From positions 806,001 to 870,000 of the forward strand of contig NZ_BAAAYO010000006.1 in the NCBI RefSeq assembly GCF_039536325.1: a stretch of DNA of 64,000 bases, given 5' to 3'. How positions within the stretch are numbered: the stretch's first letter is position 1; each line of letters opens with the position of its first letter. Below, piece by piece: positions 1-8,700 of the stretch. The notes under the pieces were generated by a model, which saw nothing but the letters and a program-made list of their open reading frames with translations, had not been told where the DNA came from and did not search any database. Origin of the DNA: Paenibacillus_AB hodogayensis. Lineage in GTDB: Bacteria > Bacillota > Bacilli > Paenibacillales > NBRC-103111. The position numbers were made by a program, and so were the translations under genes.

Positions 1-2748
1 CACTTCCACGAATGCCGGCGGCACCGCGCGGATCGCCTCGGGCCAGGCGACGAGCCCGGAAGCCCGCTTCAGCAAATAGGACTCGACCTGCTTCTTCAGC
101 TCGCCGAACGCCTGGATGCCGGCCCGTCCTTCCTTGGGCAGTACGACGAGCGTCATCGCCGACGGCTCGTATGTCATCCGCGCGTTCCGGTTCGCCATGC
201 ATTTTACTTTGGCGATGTTCGGGTACGCTTCCCGCGCGAGCCATTCGAAATCCTCGGCCGTCACCGCCCTGCCGCGGTGCTTGAGCAGCTGCGGACCGCG
301 GCGGATCGCCGAGTCCAGCGATTCCGGGTCGCATCCGCCTGCGGCCGGCTCGATGTTGGAGACGGAGCCGACGAAGGCGATCGAGTTTTGCAGCTGCACG
401 ATCGTGCCCGTGTCCAGGTTGCCCTGCTTGCCTTGGGTGACCCGGTAAGAAACGCGAACCTTCTCCAGCCCCTCCCGCGACGGCTCCAGCCCGTGCACCC
501 CGTCGCCGAAACGGATTTGGCCGAACGTGCGGTCTATCGTGTAATGGCGGGACTGGTCGTCGGAATCGGCCAGGCTTGCCGTCTCGGACCATTGGACCCA
601 GACGCGCATGAGTTTGCCGTCGCTGTCGCGGATCGCCTCGTACACAGGAAAGCCCCGCTCGTCAAACGCGGCCAGATGCTCCTCGGACAGCCGCTCCGTC
701 TCGTCCACCCACACTTCCTCGGACACGACGTTCCGGCCGGTCAAGGCATAGACGCCGTCGTCGAACTCGCGGAATTCCGGGAATTCCTCCGGAACGGTCT
801 CCTGCTGGATCGCCTGCACGGTGTTGAGAAACAAGCCGTGAAAGCGGGGAAGCTGCGCGTCGGCGTTCGGATCGTCGTACCGGTCGTCGCGGTTCACCGC
901 GCGAATCCAGTAGCCGCCGGTGCCGAATACCGTGTCGGGCGCGAAATCGCCCGGACCGACGAACTGCAGAGTGCCGCTTTCGGTCAAGCCCTTCGTTTCG
1001 TCCATCATTTTGAGCGGAGCCCACTCCGAGAAGCCGCCCTGCAGCGACGGAGTCCGCAAATACTCCCATTCCAGCCAAGGAGGCGCCTCCGCGCGCAGCC
1101 GCTGCGGTACGATCGACGCATAGATCGAGATCGGACCGCGCACGGGAGGGGCGTCAAAGCCGATATGCAGCGTCGGATGCCGAACCGGCAGCGGCGCGAA
1201 CGGCTCAAACCCGTTGCCCTCGACGCGGCATTGCCCGGTGCGGTCCTCGTACACCGTATTGTTGAAAGTGACGCACCGTTCGAGCGCGTACACCCGGTCG
1301 TCGAAGCCGTACGTCACTTTGACGTTCTCCAGCCAAGGGGATAAATAGATCGGCAGCGGCGCATAGGCGTTCTCAATCTGCAAAATGCGTCCGCGAATCC
1401 AGTAGTTCGCTTGACCGTTCACGTACACCGTCTCGAGGTCGTTCGGGCAGCGAAAGGCGATCCGCTTGGGGGCGCCTTCCGTGTCCGGCCGATAGAACAG
1501 CGTCTCCGCCTCCTTGCCGGCGTTCAGACGCACCCAAGCGCTGCCGTTCCAATATTCCCATACCACCTGAGTAATCGAGGCGCGCGGCAGCTCCTTCTTG
1601 TCGAACTGCGATTTTTTCATAATCAGCTTCCAGTTGACTTGCAGCTCGGGCTCCGGCAAAAACCGGTTCTCGATCGCCTTGAGCGTGAAATCGATATGAA
1701 CCCAGCCGTCCTTCTTCGTAAACGCTTCGCGGCTGGCCATATAGAACGTTCCGTAATGGACGAACTGATCGCCGAACGGGTAAAAGCCGCTTGGCTCTGC
1801 CTGGATATCGTTATAAAACATCAGATCCGGGTCCAGACCGCCTTGTCCCAGGCTATCGTCGTAGTCGGTCTTGAGCGCGATGCGGTCGAGCGCAACGCCG
1901 CCGTCGGCCAGCGATTTCCCGCCCGGCTCCGCCGGCTTTAGCCGGCATTGCAGCCAGCGGTCCGTCACTCCGTTCAGCTCGCGCTCGGCGATTTCGCCAA
2001 CCTCGGTCTTCGTCAGCACGATTCGGTTGTTGCGGGCTTCGACCTTGTCGAAGGCACGCCAGCCGTCCGGCGCGGAATACAGCCACTCCGTCAAGTGCGG
2101 ATCGGCGAGCAAGCTGGTCGTCGCGGTATCGGCAAAACGTCTCGTCGAATTGCTCACCTCTACCTCGATGACCGCGCGGTCGAATACGGTCAACAGCGGT
2201 GTATGAGCCAGAAACAGCGCATGCGCCTGCAAGTTGTCCATCCCTTGCAGCCGGAACAGCGGAACGGGCTCCGCCATGCCTGCTGCCGGATCGGCCAGCA
2301 AACTTTGCGGAACGCGGACGATCCGGTCATGCCGCTTGCTGGACAAAAAAGCCGCGTGCCAGCGCGCCGGCGTCAGCAGCACGGTCCGCTCCGTCTCGAA
2401 CGGAACGATCCCCTCCGCCCCTTCGGCGTTCACGCGCGTACCGGCCCGAATCAATACGGGCTCCCGCGCCCCTTCGCTCAGCGAGAAGGCGACATGGCTG
2501 ACCGCCGGACGGGCGGGCAGCAGGGAGACGTCGAACATGTTCAGGAAGGCGACGAGGTTTTTGGCCGGAACGCGGTTGAGCCGCCGCACGTTCTCGTGAT
2601 ACATGTCTGCAAAAAGTAAAAAAAGCGCCGTGCCGGGATCGGGTTCGTCCGGCGTAAATCGCCACTCCGGCGTATAATAAGGCGCCAACTCCTTCATCCG
2701 GGCGATCAGATCCGCCTTCGTGCGGGGATCGAGCTGCGGCGTGTTCAC
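1..2748 (-). CDS. eCIS baseplate J-like protein, 3' end outside the window
   Basis: This is a large baseplate wedge protein of the gp6/J class (Afp11/Afp12-like in eCIS). It is read from a GTG at 2748, preceded by GAGGGGG, and stays open for 916 codons to the window edge, so the C-terminus is missing. The N-terminus describes a protein that begins with a 'partition' helix (APYYTPEWRF, DPGTALFLLFADMYHE) typical of J-like baseplate proteins. A long beta-rich middle follows, then a segment around residues 770-860 with GQIRFGDGVHG and an RGPQLLKHRGRAVTAEDFE stretch that is characteristic of the family. It lies 49 bases after gp25, in the usual eCIS order gp25 then J. Which of the two Afp paralogues it matches cannot be settled from this piece. 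Confidence 0.85.
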   Translation of the reverse strand, partial: MNTPQLDPRTKADLIARMKELAPYYTPEWRFTPDEPDPGTALFLLFADMYHENVRRLNRVPAKNLVAFLNMFDVSLLPARPAVSHVAFSLSEGAREPVLIRAGTRVNAEGAEGIVPFETERTVLLTPARWHAAFLSSKRHDRIVRVPQSLLADPAAGMAEPVPLFRLQGMDNLQAHALFLAHTPLLTVFDRAVIEVEVSNSTRRFADTATTSLLADPHLTEWLYSAPDGWRAFDKVEARNNRIVLTKTEVGEIAERELNGVTDRWLQCRLKPAEPGGKSLADGGVALDRIALKTDYDDSLGQGGLDPDLMFYNDIQAEPSGFYPFGDQFVHYGTFYMASREAFTKKDGWVHIDFTLKAIENRFLPEPELQVNWKLIMKKSQFDKKELPRASITQVVWEYWNGSAWVRLNAGKEAETLFYRPDTEGAPKRIAFRCPNDLETVYVNGQANYWIRGRILQIENAYAPLPIYLSPWLENVKVTYGFDDRVYALERCVTFNNTVYEDRTGQCRVEGNGFEPFAPLPVRHPTLHIGFDAPPVRGPISIYASIVPQRLRAEAPPWLEWEYLRTPSLQGGFSEWAPLKMMDETKGLTESGTLQFVGPGDFAPDTVFGTGGYWIRAVNRDDRYDDPNADAQLPRFHGLFLNTVQAIQQETVPEEFPEFREFDDGVYALTGRNVVSEEVWVDETERLSEEHLAAFDERGFPVYEAIRDSDGKLMRVWVQWSETASLADSDDQSRHYTIDRTFGQIRFGDGVHGLEPSREGLEKVRVSYRVTQGKQGNLDTGTIVQLQNSIAFVGSVSNIEPAAGGCDPESLDSAIRRGPQLLKHRGRAVTAEDFEWLAREAYPNIAKVKCMANRNARMTYEPSAMTLVVLPKEGRAGIQAFGELKKQVESYLLKRASGLVAWPEAIRAVPPAFVEV

Positions 2749-2797
2749 GGTTCCACCCCCTCTTCGTCTGTAAGCTTCCGACGCGTTCACGCGATCG

Positions 2798-3199
2798 TCA
2801 AGTCGTTCCTTCGTACAAATAGAACGGATATACCTGGTTGAACAAATTGTTCGTCGTCCTTACCAGGTAGCGAATGCGGATAAGCACCTTGCCGGGATTG
2901 CTGCGGTCGGGCTCGGCGGTTACGTCCACTTCCCCGACGCGAGGCTCCCAAGCGCGTATCGCCTCGAGGATGCTGCTTTCCAACAGACGCAGCGTCGTGT
3001 CGTCCGACGTGCCGAACACGAAATCGCTCATGCCGCAGCCAAAATCCGGACGCATGACCCGTTCCCCCGGGGACGTGCCGAGTATGATTCGGATCGCCTC
3101 GGCGATATCCTCTTCGTATTCGGACATCCGAATGCGGCCGGTCGCTTTATCGATCTGCACCGGGAACTTCCAGCCCCGGCCGAGAAATTCGTTCGACAT
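2798..3199 (-). CDS. gp25-like baseplate wedge protein
   Basis: This is a small baseplate protein of the gp25/lysozyme-like fold, the Afp9 equivalent, which nucleates the sheath at the baseplate. The N-terminal NEFLGRGWKFPV and the central ILGTSPGERVMRPDFGCG with the following Phe-rich turn are the hallmarks of the family. I prefer the ATG at 3199 (GGGGGC 7 bases upstream, and family members begin with this NEFLGRGW run). An ATG at 3214 overlaps the stop of the spike gene (TGATG) and would add five residues. The length of about 133 residues is normal. It is co-transcribed between the spike and J genes. Confidence 0.92.
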   Translation of the reverse strand: MSNEFLGRGWKFPVQIDKATGRIRMSEYEEDIAEAIRIILGTSPGERVMRPDFGCGMSDFVFGTSDDTTLRLLESSILEAIRAWEPRVGEVDVTAEPDRSNPGKVLIRIRYLVRTTNNLFNQVYPFYLYEGTT

Positions 3200-3213
3200 G
3201 GCGTTCGCCCCCA

Positions 3214-3927
3214 TCAGTTGATTTTGACCAGCGAGCCTTTGATGTTGATCATTCCGTCCGATTTGATGTCGAGCGAAGCTCCGGCCTTGATCTCCATCGT
3301 CGCCGACGCCTCGATGCTGACCTGGGTCGATTTGATTTTGATCTCCTTGGCGCTTTCAATCGAGACATTGCCTTTGGCGTCAAGCGTAATTTTGGTGGAG
3401 CTGCTAGTGATGGAAATTTCGTTGGCCGAGCCGCCCTTGATCTGCACGACGTTGTTGCCGCTTTGATCGGAGATTTTGAGCGAATCGTCCTTGTCCGCCA
3501 AGACGACGGTCTGGCCTTTTTTCGTCTTGACCGTAATCGTTTCTTCCCCCGACTTGTCGATAAACGAAATCTGGTTGCCCGAGCGCGAAATGATTTTCCG
3601 CTCGTCGTTTTTGTCCGCTGGAGCGGGCGGCGTGTTTTTTTTGTTCCACAGCATGCCGATGACGAGCGGATAGCGGATCTGACCAAGATGGAACGCGACG
3701 AGCACTTCGTCGCCGACCTCGGGGATGAACAGGCTGCCCATCTCCTTGCCGGCCATCATCGTGGCGATGCGCACCCAGTCGGTCTCCGCCTTCTCGTCGT
3801 GTAAGGGAAGCTGCAGCTTGACCCGGCCGAGCTTGTCCGGATCGTTGTTGTTCGTGACGACGCCGATCATCACTCCGTCGATCCGCGGATTCAGCGCATG
3901 GGACATCGTGTCTATGGGAAAATCCAT
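3214..3927 (-). CDS. Phage baseplate assembly V / VgrG-like spike protein
   Basis: This is the gp5/VgrG-like spike of the injection particle. Residues 15-90 form the OB-fold (MIGVVTNNNDPDKLGRVKL, then DWVRIAT and a GDEVLVAFHLGQ strand). From about residue 110 onward short repeats rich in I/K/S/D (such as VSIESAKEIKIKSTQVSIE) form the triple-stranded beta-helix needle. At 237 residues it is short, because the hub (gp27) half is encoded by the separate gene upstream, whereas Afp8 and VgrG proteins fuse the two. Its ATG overlaps the hub stop codon (TAATG), indicating translational coupling. No PAAR tip domain is seen at its end. Confidence 0.9.
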   Translation of the reverse strand: MDFPIDTMSHALNPRIDGVMIGVVTNNNDPDKLGRVKLQLPLHDEKAETDWVRIATMMAGKEMGSLFIPEVGDEVLVAFHLGQIRYPLVIGMLWNKKNTPPAPADKNDERKIISRSGNQISFIDKSGEETITVKTKKGQTVVLADKDDSLKISDQSGNNVVQIKGGSANEISITSSSTKITLDAKGNVSIESAKEIKIKSTQVSIEASATMEIKAGASLDIKSDGMINIKGSLVKIN

Positions 3928-5018
3928 TATACGGCGTTCCCCCCTAACCGGAACTGTGTGACGTAGCCGTCCCCGTCGAGCAGATGGGTCGCCGAGGTGA
4001 TGTAATACGGCTGATTGTACGTTTTGCCGGCTCCTTCGATTTTCAGGTAGCGTCCGGCGCGAATTTCCGGAATGCCGATGCTTTCCCCGGTGCCCGACAC
4101 CAGCTTCATCGCCCGGTTGTTCAAATACGCGTCGGCGTAATTTTTCGCTTCGCCGGCCGAGCTTGCGTTCATGTACAGCGTCTCGGTATATTCGCCGATC
4201 GAGGCCAAAATATCCTTGCCCGTCTTGGCGTTGCCGCCCAGCTTGGCAATAGCTCCGGCTTCGTTCAGCACGACCTTCTGCTCCTTGTCGTCCCAGTAGC
4301 GGATCTTGACCCCGGTCAATTGATCGGCCAAATTGCGCTCGATCGAGAGAGCCCGCAACTCTTTGCCCCAGGCCAGCGTCACGACCGGCGTCGTCTGGGT
4401 CAGCGGCTTGCGGAAATACAGATGCTTGCCGACGACGAAAAAGTCGTAATGGAGCAGGCTTGCCATATGCTGAAGGAAATGAAAATCGTCCATCATGTTT
4501 TGCGAAATGGTCGGCAGCACGTCGGTCGTCGCATCGATATGAGCGGTCGCTTTATGGCGGGAGGCGATCTCCGTCACGATATCGCTGTACTTCTTCTCGT
4601 TCCACGTCTGCATACGCGTTCCTTTCATCATGAAGAAGCTCAAGTCCATCCCGCTCACGATGAGGCTGGCGCCGTCCGCCTCCTGAAAATCGGCCGTCAC
4701 CGACGTAATGTAGCCGCTGAACACCGGAGCGAACTTATCCACATAGCCGAGGGAGATATCGATTTGCGCGCCTAGCACGAATACGTCCAGCCAGAGCCAT
4801 TCGCTGGTCTTCCAATCCATCGCGTTCGAGATGCGCAGCGTAAACGAATCGGCGTTCGCCTCAATCGTCGTATGTACGCGCACCGACGCAAGGCTGATCT
4901 GCTCGGACAGCTTTTTGCCGTCTACGGAAATGTCCAGCGCAGGGGCGAAGAAGCTGCCGTATTTTTTGTCCAGCTCCCCGAAGTCGTAGGATGAAGTATC
5001 TAATTGCAGCTGAGCCAT
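3927..5018 (-). CDS. gpD/gp27-like baseplate hub protein
   Basis: This 363-residue protein is of the phage late control D type and forms the trimeric hub that connects the tube to the spike. Features seen are an early SVRVHTTIEANADSFTLRI segment, FSGYITSVTADF, a SHK-type LysM-like turn near residue 150, and repeated beta-strand stretches. These fit the gp27/GpD fold. The gene follows the LysM adaptor by three bases and overlaps the spike gene, so hub and spike are made together. Together with the next gene it corresponds to one fused VgrG/Afp8 protein. The annotation is confident at family level. Confidence 0.9.
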   Translation of the reverse strand: MAQLQLDTSSYDFGELDKKYGSFFAPALDISVDGKKLSEQISLASVRVHTTIEANADSFTLRISNAMDWKTSEWLWLDVFVLGAQIDISLGYVDKFAPVFSGYITSVTADFQEADGASLIVSGMDLSFFMMKGTRMQTWNEKKYSDIVTEIASRHKATAHIDATTDVLPTISQNMMDDFHFLQHMASLLHYDFFVVGKHLYFRKPLTQTTPVVTLAWGKELRALSIERNLADQLTGVKIRYWDDKEQKVVLNEAGAIAKLGGNAKTGKDILASIGEYTETLYMNASSAGEAKNYADAYLNNRAMKLVSGTGESIGIPEIRAGRYLKIEGAGKTYNQPYYITSATHLLDGDGYVTQFRLGGNAV

Positions 5019-5021
5019 GGC

Positions 5022-5654
5022 TTAGTCGAGCCTCGGAACGGTGATGCTCCGGCCGGTCTGCAGTCTGGCCGGATTGTCGATGCGGTTTGCCTTGGCGATT
5101 TCCCGCCAAAGGGTCGGGTCCTGGTATTCCTCCGCCGCGACCATCCATAGCTCCTCGCCTTGCTTGAGCATCTTCTGCTTCGTGCGGTCGGCCGAATGGC
5201 GCGGTATTGTCTGGAGCTGCTCTTTCTTCGTGTACCAGGAGTTGAACGTCACCTTCAGCTTGGCGCGCACCGGGATGCCGGTATCCAGAAACATCGTGAA
5301 CGTCTGGGTCACCTTCTGCACGATCCCCTTGAAATCGAGGGAGCCCCATACGAACCGGCAAACGGGCGGAGCATGCAGCTCCTTCTCCACATCGAGCAGG
5401 CCGGATATTTTTCGCGTATATTCCCGGACATCGGTCTGCTTCTCGTACGTATCGAAAAACAGATCGAACGTCAAGGTCGACGTGTTGCCGGTTACGAACT
5501 GTCCGATCGGCATCGACAGCCCGGGCACCTTCTGCCAATTGTAGTGGTTGCTCGTCTCCAATCCGTACTCGCTCGGGTTAAACAGCACTTCGATTTGCTC
5601 GTTTTTACTCTTGTTGCCCCTGTCTACGAGAATCAACGCTTTTTTCAATGCCAA
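5022..5654 (-). CDS. eCIS tube adaptor with C-terminal LysM domain (Afp7-like)
   Basis: This 210-residue adaptor sits between tube and hub, like Afp7. Residues 1-150 are the CIS tube-adaptor domain (IEVLFNPSEYGLE near the start is typical). Residues 155-210 form a LysM module (GEELWMVAAEEYQDPTLWRE, then IDNPARLQTGRSITVP). The best start is TTG at 5654, with a second TTG two codons later. An in-frame TAG just upstream excludes a longer protein. Purine-rich AAAGG lies about 13 bases upstream, so initiation may be weak and depend on coupling. It precedes the hub gene by three bases. Confidence 0.88.
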   Translation of the reverse strand: MALKKALILVDRGNKSKNEQIEVLFNPSEYGLETSNHYNWQKVPGLSMPIGQFVTGNTSTLTFDLFFDTYEKQTDVREYTRKISGLLDVEKELHAPPVCRFVWGSLDFKGIVQKVTQTFTMFLDTGIPVRAKLKVTFNSWYTKKEQLQTIPRHSADRTKQKMLKQGEELWMVAAEEYQDPTLWREIAKANRIDNPARLQTGRSITVPRLD

Positions 5655-5749
5655 TGCCTATGTCCCGCCTTTCCTTCCGCGGATTTTCCCGTGACCCTCT
5701 GCCTGCCGGCAGCCGGCTTCAGCCGCGGCATGCCAGTGCCTGCCGCTCG

Positions 5750-8700
5750 CTACAAGCCGCGCGTTTGCCGGTCGAAACGAAGACGCTGCTCGATCTCCCG
5801 GTACACCCGGTCGGCCAGCTTCTTCACATCGAGTTGCGGCAGCTTTCTGACGATTTCCTGCAGCTCTTCGATATCGACCGCAGCCGGAGGGGGAGACTCC
5901 GTCTGTACGACCGGCGGCTCGGCCGCCCGCTGTATGTTGCGGCGATAGTCCAGCGCGGCCGGATCGAACTCGGCGGCGGCTCCCGGGAGCGCTTGTGGCG
6001 GCTGCGCCTTATGCTCCAGCGCGACCATCGGGTCGCTAGGCAGTAGGCTCGGACGCGCCGGAGCCCGCATTGTTTGCGAAACGGCAGGCGCTTCTGCGGC
6101 AGTGGCCGACGCTGTGGAGCCGCGTATCATTGACGCCTGCCGGCGAATGACGGTTGAAGCGGAGCTTTCGCCGCTTCTGCCGATCCCGGCGGACGCCGTC
6201 CGCCGCTCCGTTAAAGCGGCGGGTTCCGATCGCCGTACCATCCGGCTTTCGGCCCCAGTAGAGACATCTGCCCGGCTCGGGCGCGTGGTCGCATTGAACC
6301 GCGCTTGTCCCGGTCTGACAGCTGCTCCGCCGTGCCAAATGGATAAACTTTCGCGAATCCGGTGGTAGACTGTGGCTGGATCGCGGCCGCCCGACCCGGT
6401 TCCGTTACCGCCGGGGAAGTTCAAACCCTCTGCGCCGCTCGCGGCCGCTTTCTGTCCCCGCGCACGCCGGACGGTCTTAATGCCGGTTGTGTCTGCTTGT
6501 ATCGTATTCCGGAAAACGGCCGAGACGCCGCTTCCGCTGGTTATGCGAGCCGCTTGAACGAACCCCGCGGAGCGGTTTGCGCCTGCGCGAGCCGCTTGAA
6601 CGTACTCTGCGGAACGGTTTGCGCCTGATCGGATCGCTTGACCGAGTCCCATGGAACGGTTTGCGCCTACGCGAGCCGCTTGAACGTACTCTGCGGAGCG
6701 GTTTGCACCTGCTCGGGCTGTTTGAACGTGCCCCGCGGAACGGTTTGCGCCTGTTCGGACCGCTTGAACGAGCGCTGCGGCACGGTTTGCGCCTGCTTGG
6801 GACGCTTGAACGTTCTCTACGGAGCGGTTTGCTTCTTTTCGGGACGCTTGAACGAGCCCCGAAGAGCGGTTTGCGCCTGCTCGGGCCGCTTGAACGTACT
6901 CCGCGGAACGGTTTGCGCCTGAGCGGGCCCCATGCTGCCGCAATACCTCGATGCCGGCTTGCGATGTATGGCTGAATGCCGAAGCGCCTACTGCGGCTGC
7001 ACGATCCGCTTGACGGAAAGCTGCAGGACGGCTAACTTCTGCAAAAGCTTTATGCCGCAAGGACGCCATGTTCGCTGTGCTCCTCTGGGCCGCTTGCCGG
7101 AAAACCGTCGTGTTGCCTGCCTTCGCTCGGGCTGCTTGCCCGCTTATCGCAAAGCCTGCCGAGCCAGCTTCGGCCGCAGAGCGGATTGCCGATATACCGC
7201 GTGCTCCTGCCTCCGCCGCGTTCAGGGCTGCGGTTCGTCGTGCGACCAGCGGTCTTTCCGCCGCATTCGTTCCGTATCTTATGAGACCTGCATGGTTCGG
7301 AAGCATAGCCGTTGAATTCGTATGGTTTATCGAGGTAATGCTCGACGTTGCGGGCTTTCGCAAAATCCGATTTGACGTCCTGCCGTTTTGTCCGTCGGGC
7401 TCTGACGCAGCGCGAAGCCGTACCCGCAAACCTTCATCCGCTTGAAGCCCCGTCTCGCGGTAACCCTCTCTTCGATCCGGCCGTATTTCCAGCTGGCGCA
7501 TAAGGCGCTGCCGGTTATCGTTATCTTTAACGAGCCCGGTCATTCTGCGGGCTAGGCCTCTTTCGTACGCAGCCGCAATCGCTTGCCGTCCGATAACGGG
7601 AAGCTCGGCGGACGAGTGGCTCAAGGCCAGCGCTCTCCAAGCGCCTGTACCGCTCGCCTCGCCATGCCGCATGGGAATGGGAGGCAAATCCGCTGCCGAA
7701 ACGGGACGATTCCCGTCTCGACTTCTCCGGATTTGCTTCGCCCCCCGGTCTGCCTCGGCAAGCCGGCTTGACGACAGCTGCCGGACGAATTCGCGGACGC
7801 CGTCCCCTCCCATTTCCGCCAACGAACGAGCCATACTGGCGCCGAGCCGCTCTGACGCTTCCCGGTTGCGGCTCAGACGTTCGCGAAGCTCGGGATAGCC
7901 GCTGCCGGGAGCCAATCCGATTCTCCTGCCGGTTTGGCCGATCGATGCCGGTTGCTGCGCATTCGCGCGGATGTCCTTCCGGGCGGCTAACTCCGCCGCT
8001 CCCGCTTGCTTTCCCAAGCCTCCGGACAAGCGGATGATACCCGCTCCCGCCTTGCCCACTTCGCTTGTCGGCTGCGGGGTCCAGGCACCGATGCGCGTTG
8101 TTTGCTCCGATTCGCCGAAACGCGACGCGCCTGAACGGTTGCGGAGCGGCAAAGCCTGTATCGCGCCAGCGCTATCTGCCGAGGAAACGGTTCGCCTCGC
8201 ATTAGACAGTCGCAAGCTCGTTTGTGCGTCGCCAAAGCGTCTTACGTGGCGCGTCCTCGCACCGGTGAGCTCGGACTGCCGACGCAGTTCCCGGTCAGCC
8301 CCGGCTCGAGTTAAACCGTCAAGTATCGGTCTGTTCCCCAGACGGCTTGCGGAAAACGACTGCCCCGTTCCCGATATGTCCGAAGTCCGCCCGGCTAGTC
8401 CAGGCTCCGCACCTCCGCTTAACCGGGTATACCCGCTGCTTATCCGATCCTCGACGCGTCTAGCGGAAGGCATTCCCGCAACGAATACCGATATGCCCGC
8501 CGTCGGTCCAGGATTCCCGGACCGCCCGGCTTCCTGTCGTTCCGTCTCATTCGTACCGCTCCCGCTGCGTGCGGAAGCATTTCCGGAAACGGCGTCATGA
8601 TCTCCTGACGACCGGGAAGGCGCAAGCGCACGCGGAGCCTCTTGACCGTCTATGACGGGGCGTTGACCCGCTAACCGGTAGAACGATAAATCCGTATTCC

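Noticed and set aside
277..1344. Plus-strand frame of 355 codons across the J-like gene
   Set aside because: It lies antisense to a continuous 916-codon minus-strand frame with family motifs and has no ribosome site. Long antisense frames are common in this GC-rich sequence.
6542..6919. CRISPR array
   Set aside because: The 42-bp units are contiguous, in frame and without unique spacers.
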